Assembly (NCBI GenBank): GCA_009695205.1
Contig: SIBK01000032.1
Coordinates: 1-46,603, forward strand
Direction: 5' to 3'
Origin: Pedosphaera sp.
Lineage (GTDB): Bacteria; Verrucomicrobiota; Verrucomicrobiia; Limisphaerales; UBA9464
Length of the DNA stretch: 46,603 nt
Of the stretch, positions 1-9,277 are shown one piece after another (the first letter of the stretch is position 1; the number at the start of each line of letters is the position of its first letter). A program made the translations under genes and the position numbers. The notes under the pieces are model-generated. The model saw nothing but the letters and a program-made list of their open reading frames with translations, searched no databases and was not told the DNA's origin.

Positions 1-165
1 GAGGGGACCGATTGGGAGAAGGTCCTGCGAATACTGGCGATCTACCGACTCTTGTCTCCTGGCTCGGAGTGGCGGCTGCATCGGCATTGGTTTGGTACAA
101 CCGCTTTGGCAGATGTGGTCGGAGTCGACGGGCGTGCTGGGCAAGATGATCACGAGATGCGTTGC
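1..165 (+). mobile_element. IS1634-family transposase remnant, cut by window edge
   Basis: Frame 1 of the plus strand reads through from the first base and contains RLLSPGSEWRLHRHWF followed by TALADVVGVD. This is the characteristic N-terminal segment of IS1634-type (IS4 superfamily) transposases, where RLL.PGSEWR.HR.WF...ALADLLG is typical. The similarity fades near base 165, where an MRC triplet may correspond to the family's YRC. The rest of the transposase (catalytic DDE domain) is absent downstream, so this is a relic, with its 5' part outside the window. It runs into the 3' end of the minus-strand defence-type operon, suggesting that an insertion event set the operon's downstream boundary. 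Confidence 0.7.
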
Positions 166-674
166 AGAAAAAGACCGATGTGGTGCGTGGTCTTCTGTGT
201 GTCCGGGGCGATGATTCGACGCACGTCGCTTTCCGCTCCGTTCCAGATGCAACGGCCCAACGGGATGGATTGCTGCCGATGCTCGCCGGTGCAGTGCCAG
301 TGGTAGGTGTTCTCGGACGCCTTGTGAAAAACGCGGGTGCGGTCAGCCAGCCAGAAGATTAGCGCCGCTCCTCCTCCGCCACCCGCGACGATTTCCTGAA
401 AATCGAGCACCACCGGATAGACCGTCTTTTCCAACCATTCAACCGCCTCGTCCGGATGCAACGTGTCCATCGCGGTTTCCAGACCGGCGACAACGAAGGT
501 GCGGTTCTGTATGAGCTTGAGCGTTCCCTCCGGCCAACCGGTCTGATGCAGTCGCAGGAACTCGCGCAGACTTCGGACGGCTTCGGGCGAGCAGACCTGG
601 TTCAATGCCTGCGCGTCCCACAGCAGCGACGTGCCGCAGCGCATCCATGTGTTGTGGAGAAGGTCATGGTTCAT
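150..674 (-). CDS. Hypothetical protein, last gene of the defence-type operon
   Basis: 174 residues, no family recognised. The start overlaps the stop of the TIR-like gene as ATGA, so the two are translationally coupled. The protein has a Gly-rich stretch (GGGGGAA near residue 99) followed by a hydrophobic strand, and a His/Cys-containing segment (YHWHCTGEH near residue 125). These look like a soluble alpha/beta domain but are not diagnostic. The final residues are encoded antisense to the IS1634-type transposase relic, so the natural C-terminus has probably been replaced and the protein may be truncated. By position it is an accessory factor of the DUF499/DUF1156 system; its function is unknown. 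Confidence 0.7.
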   Translation of the reverse strand: MNHDLLHNTWMRCGTSLLWDAQALNQVCSPEAVRSLREFLRLHQTGWPEGTLKLIQNRTFVVAGLETAMDTLHPDEAVEWLEKTVYPVVLDFQEIVAGGGGGAALIFWLADRTRVFHKASENTYHWHCTGEHRQQSIPLGRCIWNGAESDVRRIIAPDTQKTTHHIGLFLQRIS

Positions 675-1363
675 AGCTTATCCACCTGAATGTCGAAGCC
701 CTGTTTCTTCATTTCCTTGGCGAGCAGCACTCTTGCTTCCTTTTCCAAGTCATCTGTGAACGGGATGTAGATTAGTCCATGAATGTCGGATGGACGCTTC
801 ATCTTGCCTTGATCTTTCAACAAGATTGCCACCTTTGAGCGGCCCAGTTCGGCCAACAGCATCCCGAGTTCGAGCACGACGTTTTGCCACGCCCTTTGCT
901 TCTTCTCGTCTGGATGCCCAGTGCGATTGCCTTCGTCATCGGGAGTGGCGAGCACCACGGCAAAGTCTACGCGTCCTGTGTAACGTTCGAGCTTTTCGAT
1001 GATGGTTTGGCCTTCCGAAGGAAGTTGGTCGAGGATGAGCGGCTCCAAACCCCATCGCCGGAGCATCGCTTCAAGCTGTGTTCGGACCACGGAATTGTGT
1101 CCGTAGACAACGAATACTTCTTTTTTGAAGGAAGCCTTTTGAGTCTTAGGAGATACGCCGCCAGTCGCATCGCGCAAGAGCTGTTCGAGGCGGGCGTTGC
1201 CCCGAGGCTAAACGCTGAATTTGCCGGTGTTGAAGACACTCACCTTCACGTTGTCTGATAAACAGATTTGGTCGCCGAGGTTGCTCGGCAAGCGCTTCTG
1301 CTCTTCGATCGTGTGTCCGGTGGTTTCAAGGGCCTGTTTGGCGATTTCAGTTGTTAGCTTCAT
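671..1363 (-). pseudogene. TIR-like (PF10137-type) nucleotide-binding protein with in-frame amber codon
   Basis: Read as one gene, an ATG at 1363 starts MKLTTEIAKQ one base after the methyltransferase stop. After 51 codons there is a TAG at 1208-1210, and the same frame continues as PRGNARLEQLLRDATGG into a TIR-like domain ending at 671. The TIR part shows KEVFVVYGHN, a GQTIIEKLE segment, VDFAVVLATPDDEGN, QNVVLELGML and a PSDIHGLIYIPF ending, matching the predicted nucleotide-binding TIR-like family that includes CBASS/Pycsar TIR effectors (NADase-type in characterised members). The Glu of VLELG is the likely catalytic residue. The N-terminal segment (VKVSVFNTGKFSV) resembles the small TBP-like module often fused to this family, so the amber most likely replaced CAG. 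Alternatively, reinitiation at TTG 1177 could give a 168-residue TIR domain alone. Confidence 0.8.
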
Positions 1364-1364
1364 A

Positions 1365-4300
1365 CTATCCCTCCAAATCAAATAGACGCATTTGCTCCAC
1401 AGCCTTCGGCTTATTCTTCGACAGCCAGTCACGGTAAATCGTCCGGGCGCGTTGGGCGGCAAACTTTATCTCCTGGGTGCCGCCGTGGCGACAGAGCCAG
1501 TCAATCAACTCGTCGGTGGCGGGGTGTGGCTTGAATCCGTCGCTGTTCAGCGTGTCCACTACGCGGATGTTACTGCCTTCGACGCAGCCGCCGACGAGGA
1601 ACATCGTCTGGTCGAAATCTCGGGCCATGCCCTTGCGCGATGCACCCTTCCACTCACGTGCTAGTTCAACAGGCGGAGTAAGCGTGAAGACCTTTCCTTT
1701 CTCGGAGCACCAGCCGCGTTCCTCAAAGTCGCTGGGGGCGATGCCGGTGCTGCGCAGGAACTTTTGCATCTGGTCACGCGGCACTTGAGTCGTCTCGTAG
1801 AACAGGCGGAAGAACTGGCGCGTGTAAGGCTCCGCTTTGGAGGGCGGTGCTTCCTGGCCGCCGGTTGTGCCGGTGTCGTCATCAATCAACTGGTTGATGC
1901 CGACCAGCGCCTCGCGAATGGTGAACTCGCGGCCTTGCTCGACATAGACCTTGCCGTAGTGACGGGAGAAGTATTCGAGCGCCTTGCCGCGCTTAATGAC
2001 CTGCAAATCGGCGGCGGGCAGACCGGCGTTCTGGTGCTGGGTGAGCAAGTTCTTGATGCGGCGCACGTCCTCCGTGATTTGCCGCCGCAACCGCGCCCAA
2101 CTGATGGGCTGCGGTTCCGTCATCCGCTTCCGGCAGACGTGGATGATGTCGTATTCGATTGTCTGTGAACCGAAGGTTCCGGGTTTGGCTCCTTCACCCT
2201 TAGTTTCGTCGCTGCGAATTGGATACGTGGCTTCGAGGTAAAACCCGGCATCGAACAAACTTTCAAGCACGCCGACCCACGGCTCGTCCTCGCTGTGGTG
2301 GAAGGTAAAGGCCAGAATGCCGCCCGCCTTCAACACTCGATACGCTTCGCGCCAGCAATCAGTGAGAATACGTTGATAAAATTCATCTAAATTCTCAGGT
2401 TGCCGCGCCCGATTTGCCACGGCTTCGAGCGCCTTTGGTGTGAACTCAGGCGTGAACATCTCAGGATAGGTTCCTTTCAACGCCAGTCGCATCCAGACGT
2501 AAAAGAAATCTGAGAGTTCTGAATAGTGCAGTAGCCCTCCAAACGGAGGGTCGGTAATCACAAGGTCGATTGATTGGCTATCAAGAAAACCAAGTTCCGT
2601 GGCGCTTCCATAGTGCAGATGCGCGGCACTACTGATGACCGCATCACCGCATGGAATTTTGGTCGTCTTCGAGGTGGTTTCCAGTCCACCACCTGCCGCA
2701 GCGGATACCAAGTCCCAAGGCTCACGTTGCCATACCAACGCTTCTAAGCACGTAGCAACTGAGGAAGCCCAATTCCCTCTTCCGATTCGCCCGAATGGGT
2801 TACTCTGAACTAAGGTGCTTTTCGGATGAAAATTACTGTTCGCCAAGGAAGGAGCCACGCAATCCTGCTGCTCGTCCCAGAAGCAGAGCATGTTCTCGTG
2901 TTGCAGGTAGCGATGCCAAACTCCAACAGCCGCATCCACGGCGGCTCTTGAGTAACGGGATGCGTTCGTAATGAGCGATTTACACAACAGGGAATGTAGC
3001 AACAGTTGGACTGGATTGAACATCTTCCACCAGTGGGTGAAGCCGTGATTCGGTATCCCGCCGTTGTTCATGTGCGTCATAAACCCGAACGGCAACTCAC
3101 TGGTTGGCCAGTAACCTGCGAGGTCAACATCTTTCCGTTCCTCCCATTCTCTGACAGCAGCATTATACCCGAGGGCTGCCGTGACAGGTGCAAAAAACCG
3201 TCCCGCATATGGAAGCCCGCCGTCTTTACGACGTTGGCTGTAGCACTGAACGACGTAAGGCGCTATTGGCCCTGTTTTCTGCGTGGCCTTTATGGAATCC
3301 AAAACATCATTTGGACTGCCATCCGACGCGCAGGCAAAGGTTGACCGCTTCGGAACAGTCCCACCTCTTCTATCAGTGTAAAACGACACTTTGGTTTCCG
3401 GGCAAGTGACTTGTTCGGGCAGCACCCCGCGCACTTCGAGCAGGCGAAGCTTGGAGACACGGGCATCGTTCCAGCGGATGGTCGCCTCGACTGAATCAGT
3501 GACGCTGCCGCCGAATTCACGACCTCCTTCATCATGCTTTGGGCAGCCCTTTAGCCACTGCGGATGGATGAGCAGGCTCAACTCCACTTTCTTGTTCTCG
3601 GCCTTGCCTAGCTCCGGTGAACTATTCTCGGCGAACGCCTTGGCATCCTGCCGCGTCTTACCGCAGTGCGGACAGGTGAATCGCCCAGCCTCATCCATTA
3701 CGGCAAACGGCTTCTCATCCGGCGCGATGAATAGTGGCACGCCGGGAGCCATCCGCACCACGTGACGCTCCACATCGAATTTCTTCCCACAGTCGCGACA
3801 CTCACAATCTGCCCAAAAATTCACCGTGAGCTTTTTGATAGCAATTACCGGCGAGGGCATGATGGGCGTGCGGTGACCACAACCCTCGCGCTGACACGGC
3901 CCGTGCTTGGCCCAGAATGTGTAGAGGATTTCTGGCCCTTCGTAGCGGTAGTTCCAGCGCTCCTGCCACGGCACAGAAAAGATGTCGAAGGTCGGTGGCA
4001 GTTCGTCCCATTCAATCTCGGTAGCGTTGGAATTGTCCGGGGCGCTGCCAAGCTCGCCCTGAGTCAGCTTCTTCTCGCGCTCCTTCGTTCCTTTGCGCCG
4101 GAACCACTTTCCCTTTTCCCCGTCCGGGCCGTCGCAGGCGAAGTAGGCCATGATGTGCGGCTTCACTTCCTCTTCGATGTCGGCAAGCAGGCGCGTCACT
4201 TCCGCGATGTCCACCTGCGCCATCTCGTTCTTGACCACGAACCACGCCACGGGATTGAGGTCGCAACCAAACATCTGCATTCCCAACCGCGAGCCTTCGA

Positions 4301-4748
4301 CGATGGTCGTGCCGCCGCCCATGAACGGTTCGGCGACTTTGAGATGACGCAGCGTGCCGCGTTTCTGGTGATTTGCGTAATAGGCATCCCAGACGGCTTT
4401 CGCCGATTTGCTTTCGTCGGCTGGCGATCTCATCGCACCGGCGATGAGCATACCGCGAAAGACAGCCGAGCTTCGCCTCGCCCACCATTTTTGCCATGCG
4501 TATATGGGCTTCTTCGCCGCGCCTGAACTCATTTCTGGCCCGGCAATCAGGTTGATGGGGATGATGGGAAAATCAACTTCGAGACATGTCTTGGGTCGGT
4601 TCGGGTCGGAGAAGTCCACCGTCTCGACCGCAACCTCGCGCCCCGCACCGACAGCGGCGGCGATTTGCTCGGTGAGCACTTCCTTCTTGGATTTACCTTT
4701 GGTGCGTGGAGGCATGAAATCGATTTCAGCTTTGGGTGGTTTGCTCAT
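1365..4748 (-). CDS. DUF1156-domain adenine-specific DNA methyltransferase
   Basis: 1127 residues, uninterrupted. The N-terminal DUF1156 segment (FPIIPINLIAGPEMSSGAAK, about 60-79, then WQKWWARRSS) is followed by a SAM-binding motif FMGGGTTIVEG (about 141-151). Paired Cys motifs then suggest zinc ribbons (CQREGCGH near 284 with a later CRDCG; CPHCGKT near 357). A catalytic DPPF motif (VITDPPFGG, about 729-737) and a C-terminal part rich in charged helices complete the protein. The family corresponds to COG1743, Zn-ribbon adenine methylases such as PglXI of type 3 BREX. Expected role: marking host DNA as self by N6-adenine methylation, and in BREX also required for phage restriction. It overlaps the upstream SEFIR gene by 23 bases and lies one base from the TIR-like gene, so the set is one transcript. 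Specificity cannot be read from sequence. Confidence 0.92.
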   Translation of the reverse strand: MSKPPKAEIDFMPPRTKGKSKKEVLTEQIAAAVGAGREVAVETVDFSDPNRPKTCLEVDFPIIPINLIAGPEMSSGAAKKPIYAWQKWWARRSSAVFRGMLIAGAMRSPADESKSAKAVWDAYYANHQKRGTLRHLKVAEPFMGGGTTIVEGSRLGMQMFGCDLNPVAWFVVKNEMAQVDIAEVTRLLADIEEEVKPHIMAYFACDGPDGEKGKWFRRKGTKEREKKLTQGELGSAPDNSNATEIEWDELPPTFDIFSVPWQERWNYRYEGPEILYTFWAKHGPCQREGCGHRTPIMPSPVIAIKKLTVNFWADCECRDCGKKFDVERHVVRMAPGVPLFIAPDEKPFAVMDEAGRFTCPHCGKTRQDAKAFAENSSPELGKAENKKVELSLLIHPQWLKGCPKHDEGGREFGGSVTDSVEATIRWNDARVSKLRLLEVRGVLPEQVTCPETKVSFYTDRRGGTVPKRSTFACASDGSPNDVLDSIKATQKTGPIAPYVVQCYSQRRKDGGLPYAGRFFAPVTAALGYNAAVREWEERKDVDLAGYWPTSELPFGFMTHMNNGGIPNHGFTHWWKMFNPVQLLLHSLLCKSLITNASRYSRAAVDAAVGVWHRYLQHENMLCFWDEQQDCVAPSLANSNFHPKSTLVQSNPFGRIGRGNWASSVATCLEALVWQREPWDLVSAAAGGGLETTSKTTKIPCGDAVISSAAHLHYGSATELGFLDSQSIDLVITDPPFGGLLHYSELSDFFYVWMRLALKGTYPEMFTPEFTPKALEAVANRARQPENLDEFYQRILTDCWREAYRVLKAGGILAFTFHHSEDEPWVGVLESLFDAGFYLEATYPIRSDETKGEGAKPGTFGSQTIEYDIIHVCRKRMTEPQPISWARLRRQITEDVRRIKNLLTQHQNAGLPAADLQVIKRGKALEYFSRHYGKVYVEQGREFTIREALVGINQLIDDDTGTTGGQEAPPSKAEPYTRQFFRLFYETTQVPRDQMQKFLRSTGIAPSDFEERGWCSEKGKVFTLTPPVELAREWKGASRKGMARDFDQTMFLVGGCVEGSNIRVVDTLNSDGFKPHPATDELIDWLCRHGGTQEIKFAAQRARTIYRDWLSKNKPKAVEQMRLFDLEG

Positions 4749-5834
4749 CCTCCGAGTCGGAGGGTTTGCCTAACACTGCGGAGTCCATGTCATTCTCGGA
4801 CTTAATCTCGCTGACGTGACGGAAAATGATTTCCTTTTTCAACAAGCCAGAGCCGGGCAGCACCTTGACGCCCTCTGGGGCGAGGATGGCCGGGCAGAGT
4901 TGGTAGCAGCCAAAGTGCTGGTAGGCTTCCTTGAACATCTCAAGATTCTTGGAACCCGGTGTCGGATTCATCCGGTGCATCCGGCCAAGAACCATTGTGT
5001 AGTCTTTCGGTATGTTCAGCCCCAATTCATCTGCCCGCTTATGAATCTTGTCGATATTGGCGCTGATGTAGACGGTGTAGCCGGGGTCGCGCCCCGGAAT
5101 GTCGCCTTCAACCACGCTCACTCGCATCTCTTCGTAAGTGTCGTTTCGGCCAAAGCGTTGGTGCCACTGCTCAAAGATTTTGCGCGCTGGTTCCTCTTTT
5201 TTGAAAACCAACGCCAGCCACGGCGGATTCACCGGGTCGCAAACATAGACGACTGCTTTCCATTCCGCCGGATTCCAGAGCGTGAGGTCGATGAACCCAG
5301 CCAGGAAGAGGCCCGGATTGGTTTTCCGTGTTTTCGAGGGCAGTGGTTTTAGTTTTCCCAGCGGTGGTTTGTTCCTGAGAGGCTCACCCCGCAGACGCCA
5401 GTAGAGTCGGTCGAAATCGTCCTGCTTGGCCGGTCGGTAATGCGTCGAGCCTTGCAACGGGACAGGAATGTGTTCCGGCTTTCCATTGTCCAATAGCACT
5501 GAAATGAACTTGGTGTTTGCGCCGTCGTTGTAGAGATGGTTGTAGACAAGTTTTCCCTCCCACCGAACGCCAAGACCTTCGTTCGGCTTCACCTGACCGA
5601 GCAACTTCTTGAGGTAGAACTCGGAGCACACGACGAGGACGAATTCGGATTCTCGAATCTGGCGCTTCATCCACTGTGGCCAGCCTTCGGGCGGACACTC
5701 TTCGTATGGGTCAATGGAGCAGTCGATGCCGTCGGAGCGAAGTCGGTTGGCCAGCGCGAGGACAGCATCAGCGTGCGCCTGAGAGTCGGTGCTATATAGC
5801 TGATGAAGACCTTCGTTGCGGCTTCTGATGACAT
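4726..5834 (-). pseudogene. SEFIR (TIR-superfamily) protein with a 2-base frameshift near its N-terminus
   Basis: An ATG at 5834, 10 bases after the PglZ-like stop, begins MSSEAATKVFISY, the first strand of a SEFIR domain. The domain continues in another frame as STDSQAHADAVLALANRL, then CSIDPYEECPPEGWPQW and SEFVLVVCSEFYLKK. The shift is explained by TATATA at 5793-5798 where TATA would keep one frame. The open part (5670 to 4726, 314 residues from an internal ATG) holds the rest of SEFIR and a C-terminal domain of about 200 residues that I do not recognise (contains GYTVYISANIDKIHKRADEL). SEFIR domains mediate homotypic interactions and, in bacteria, can belong to NAD-depleting immune proteins. 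The natural product would be about 368 residues. Whether the TA unit is a mutation, slippage or a sequencing error is open. Confidence 0.8.
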
Positions 5835-5844
5835 CGTCGTGAAG

Positions 5845-6465
5845 TTACCCCTTCGAGATTTCGATGAACGGCACGGCCACTTCGAGCAAGGACAGCCCGC
5901 CGTGCGCGAGGGTCGGGTAGCCGCCCGCGCTCTTCCATTTACGACGGCCCAGCGCGAATTGATACGCGCCGTGCGCGGTGGTCAGGCCGAGCGAAATGGG
6001 CGGCATCCAATGGTGCGGCGTGCCGGGGCCGTGCGAGAACCGGCTGCTGCCGAAGTTGGTCTTGAGCCAACCCGCTTGCTCCTTGTCTCGCACATCGTCG
6101 AACATGCCGGACGCCGCGTAGCCGTGGTCGCTCGTGATGACCAAACGCCGCTCGGTAGTCATCCCCTCAATCATCTTCCAGAACGCATCGGAGCAAAGTT
6201 GTTGGGCGGCCTCGCGGCAAAGTTTCTGAAATCCATCGCCGGGTTCGGCGAGTTGGTGGATGCGGTCATCGGGCCAGTGGCACCACAACACCACCGACGG
6301 AGCGAAGGCCATCCAGTCGAGGCACGAGTTCCACTCCGCGCCCATGCTCTCGGTGCGTGCGCCGGGCAGTTGATACGCCAAGCCCGCGTCATTGTTTTCA
6401 AGCACGGAACGCTGGCCGAAGCCGAGCGCCTTGGCGAAGGGTGTGGTGTCGCGGCCTGCACTCAT
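5845..6465 (-). CDS. Short PglZ-like (alkaline-phosphatase superfamily) protein
   Basis: 206 residues, with the ATG overlapping the DUF499 stop as ATGA. The core motif LVITSDHGYAASGMFDD (about residue 111) is the metal-binding TSDHG region of PglZ/alkaline-phosphatase-fold proteins. The C-terminal GGYPTLAHGGLSLLEVAVPF is the typical PglZ ending, in which a second metal-ligand His precedes GGLS. Full PglZ proteins are several hundred residues longer and carry an N-terminal half that is missing here, so this is either a minimal PglZ or a truncated one. An extension upstream in the same frame exists but is antisense-like and Arg/Gln-rich, and would overlap DUF499, so I reject it. Expected role: partner of the DUF499 ATPase in BREX-like defence; biochemical activity of the family is poorly defined. 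Confidence 0.8.
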   Translation of the reverse strand: MSAGRDTTPFAKALGFGQRSVLENNDAGLAYQLPGARTESMGAEWNSCLDWMAFAPSVVLWCHWPDDRIHQLAEPGDGFQKLCREAAQQLCSDAFWKMIEGMTTERRLVITSDHGYAASGMFDDVRDKEQAGWLKTNFGSSRFSHGPGTPHHWMPPISLGLTTAHGAYQFALGRRKWKSAGGYPTLAHGGLSLLEVAVPFIEISKG

Positions 6466-9134
6466 TGCGTCTCCTTCTCCAAGTTCAGCGAGTAAGTCAC
6501 TCCATCGGGCAGCTTCTTGAGCAGGTCGATGAGTTGCGCCCCGGTCATCTGGGAGATGTTGAGGTTGACGTTGGTCACGTTCGTCCCGGTGCTGATGCCC
6601 CACTTCTCGACTTCACCCAGCAAGTTCACGGGCGACTTCGGCGGCGTGCCGAATGGTTTCAATGTCGGTGCTGCTGGAGAGATGATGCCTCCGAACGGAT
6701 TGGTTGGCGGGATGCCGCCCGGTGGAACTACCAGAGGCGTGACGGGCGGTGTCACCGGGGGCACCGGCGGAACCGTGCCTCCGCTCCGTGGGGTCGCGCC
6801 GGGCGTGAGCAGGATGGTCTGTTCAAGCTCTTTGCCGGAGCCGAGTTTGCCCTTGAGGCGTATCCACGCCGTGTCTTCGCTCTCGCCGGGGAGGGCTTGC
6901 AGCATTTCCAAACCGCGTGAATTGATGGCGAGCTTTCCGGCGGCGCAGAGGCGCAAAACTTTTTCCTTGGCTGCGACTTCACCGAGCCACGGGATGCAGG
7001 GCTTGCCGTTAATGCTCGGCTCTTGAAGCTCACCGATGAGCTTGGCCAGTGGCGAACTGCTCGCAGCGTGCGCGAGCGCCACAATCTCGAACTCCTGCGG
7101 GTCGAACAACTCCTTTTCGATTTTCTCGTGGACGGCCTTCGGAATCTTGTCGCCCGTGGCGTTGTGTTTCTCGATGAGAAAACGGCATTGCTCCGGTTGC
7201 GCGAAATTCCAGATGTCGAGAATCGCGAAAGCGTCGAAAAGTTCACGCAAACGCGGGCGCAAGTGGGTCGTCTGGTAAGTTGTGTGCAACGGACGGTAAG
7301 CCGGGTCGGTTTCCTTCCACAAATTGGCCAGATGGACGGCCCGCGCGTAGACGATGAGGTCGCGGTCGTAGAAAAGGTTGCCCGCTGCTTTCCTCGGCAG
7401 AAGAAAACGCAGCGTGTTGCGGCGCTGCGGCAGATGTTGCTTGAGCCATACGCCGAGGACTGCTTCCAAGTTGTCCACATATTCGGGAAGAACGATGAGC
7501 GTTAGTTTGCCGTCCCACCGGTCCGGTCGCTCATTCTCCGGCAATTCGCTCCACGGGTCGCTCTGCCATTTCTTCCGCATCACGACAACGCGGAACTGGC
7601 GCGAAATCTCCTCGCTGCCGCCGATGACGTAGCGGACTTCATTGGCCAGTTGCTCGATGTCCTGACCAGCCTCGAACAGCTTGTCGTTTTTCGCGTTGGC
7701 CAGCAGCTTGCCCTCGGCGTTTTCCTCTTCCCTGAACACGAGCCGGTTGCCGACCGGGTGGATGTTGAAGCTGTTCTCGCGGATGAGCGCCATCTCAGCG
7801 GCGAACATGTTGTCGTCAATTGGCGTGACCCGCGTGATGTCGCACTGCAACTCGGCGGGTTCAGCACCGTTGATTCTGTCTACGCTCAACGAACGGAGCC
7901 ATAGGGCGCTGATAATGTCCGAGGCGTGCGGAACATTCGCGTCGGGACTTTGAACGGCGGTGCGGACGGCTTCGAGATTGCGCTGGGCTTTTTGGAGCAG
8001 CGTCCGGTGGACGTTGTTGGAAACCGAGTTCAGCAGCGACGTGACGCTGCCCTTCTCGTTCGCGATGTCGAAGTCAGCGGCGGTGATGACCGGAGACTGC
8101 TCACCTCGCGTCTTGAACAGGTCAACGAGGATGCGGATGAGGTCGCGGGTTTCCTGCGCTTCCGTGGCCACAAGCACTTGGTCTTCGAGCAGTTGCATGA
8201 GCACCGGCGAGAAGGGCCACGCTTCAAGGAACTCGCTGCGCTTGGCGTCGTGTTGCGACGGCGTAACCTCGGCCAGCCGAAGATGTTCTTCGACGTGCGA
8301 CTTGATGGCGAAGGTGATGTTCGCCGACGGGACATTCAGGCGGTTCTGAAAAATGCGGTAGAGCAGGAGCCGAAGGCGGTCTTTCTTGGCCTCTGTTCCC
8401 TGAAAGTCTACGAGCACCGGATTGATGCGGTGAATTTGCTGATACGCTTGCGACTGGTTGTCGCGGATGGAGACGACGAAGACCAACAACTCCGGGTGGT
8501 CGTTGGCGATTTCCGAAAGCAACTGGATGAAGTTGAATGCCCAGTTGCGCCACGGGTATTGCGCCGTGTTCGTCAGGCCGTCATACCACGTCTGGAATTC
8601 GTCGAGCAGTAGCGCGGTCGGCTTGGCTTTGAAGAGTTCGAGCAGAAGGTCGACGCTCGGCAGGTTCGGTTTGCCTGCGCCCATGCCCTCCCACTTTCCC
8701 TTGATGTAGCTGCCTTGGGGATGACGGTCGAAGAGGATGTCCCAGAGAAATTTGTAACGCTGATGATGCAGGCTCTCCGCGATGACATGGAAGTCCGTGC
8801 GGAATTGGAGCGTCTTCAACTCCGGGCGGTTTAACCGCGTGGCCCAGTCCGCCAGCCAGTTCGATGCCTCCACCGGGTCGTTCATGCCGTGCCATTGCGC
8901 GGCCATCAGGTGGGATTTTCCCTGGCCACGCGCACCGAGCAAAACGACCGGGCGGGACTTCTCCGGCTGTGTTGCTTCCAATACGCGCAGGAGGTCAACC
9001 GACGGATAGGTGATGCTCAGGAACTCGGCGGCGCTACGCTTGAGAGCGCTCGTCTGCTTGTCCGAGGAAAAGTCGATGGTTGTGCCCTTGAGGCGTTCGC
9101 CTTTGAACTCGTCGCGTAGGGTCAGATTCAGCAT
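6462..9134 (-). CDS. DUF499-domain P-loop ATPase (BrxC/PglY-like)
   Basis: 890 residues from the ATG at 9134 (MLNLTLRDEFKG); an upstream ATG at 9236 would add a hydrophobic, non-conserved leader. Walker A is GARGQGKSH (about 67-75), and Walker B sits in ALLLDEFQTWYDG (about 170-182), the hallmark of DUF499. It is followed by a sensor-like FVVSIRDNQSQAY. A Pro-rich linker (6700-6800) separates the ATPase body from a small C-terminal domain containing MTGAQLIDLLKKLPDG. DUF499 ATPases are core parts of BREX/Pgl and related defence islands, next to PglZ and a DNA methylase, as here. It is the first large gene of the operon and is intact. It probably assembles on DNA and drives the nucleotide-dependent step of restriction. 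Confidence 0.9.
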   Translation of the reverse strand: MLNLTLRDEFKGERLKGTTIDFSSDKQTSALKRSAAEFLSITYPSVDLLRVLEATQPEKSRPVVLLGARGQGKSHLMAAQWHGMNDPVEASNWLADWATRLNRPELKTLQFRTDFHVIAESLHHQRYKFLWDILFDRHPQGSYIKGKWEGMGAGKPNLPSVDLLLELFKAKPTALLLDEFQTWYDGLTNTAQYPWRNWAFNFIQLLSEIANDHPELLVFVVSIRDNQSQAYQQIHRINPVLVDFQGTEAKKDRLRLLLYRIFQNRLNVPSANITFAIKSHVEEHLRLAEVTPSQHDAKRSEFLEAWPFSPVLMQLLEDQVLVATEAQETRDLIRILVDLFKTRGEQSPVITAADFDIANEKGSVTSLLNSVSNNVHRTLLQKAQRNLEAVRTAVQSPDANVPHASDIISALWLRSLSVDRINGAEPAELQCDITRVTPIDDNMFAAEMALIRENSFNIHPVGNRLVFREEENAEGKLLANAKNDKLFEAGQDIEQLANEVRYVIGGSEEISRQFRVVVMRKKWQSDPWSELPENERPDRWDGKLTLIVLPEYVDNLEAVLGVWLKQHLPQRRNTLRFLLPRKAAGNLFYDRDLIVYARAVHLANLWKETDPAYRPLHTTYQTTHLRPRLRELFDAFAILDIWNFAQPEQCRFLIEKHNATGDKIPKAVHEKIEKELFDPQEFEIVALAHAASSSPLAKLIGELQEPSINGKPCIPWLGEVAAKEKVLRLCAAGKLAINSRGLEMLQALPGESEDTAWIRLKGKLGSGKELEQTILLTPGATPRSGGTVPPVPPVTPPVTPLVVPPGGIPPTNPFGGIISPAAPTLKPFGTPPKSPVNLLGEVEKWGISTGTNVTNVNLNISQMTGAQLIDLLKKLPDGVTYSLNLEKETQ

Positions 9135-9277
9135 AAGGAATTCGGGCTTAAATTTTTCAGAAACCGCGTCGTCGGCACCGGGAACGCAGTTGTTGAGTCC
9201 ACACGCCAGGAATAGGAAAGGCGGGGAGGAGAACAAAGCGCGCGTCGTTGGCGGTGATTCGGCTGATTGAGGTGGAG

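Noticed and set aside
3762..4526. 254-codon plus-strand frame opposite the DUF1156 methyltransferase
   Set aside because: It lies antisense to the SAM-binding and zinc-ribbon motifs of the intact gene and is His/Arg-rich without domains.
5803..6495. 230-codon plus-strand frame opposite the PglZ-like gene
   Set aside because: It is a shadow of the PglZ TSDHG and C-terminal motifs on the other strand.
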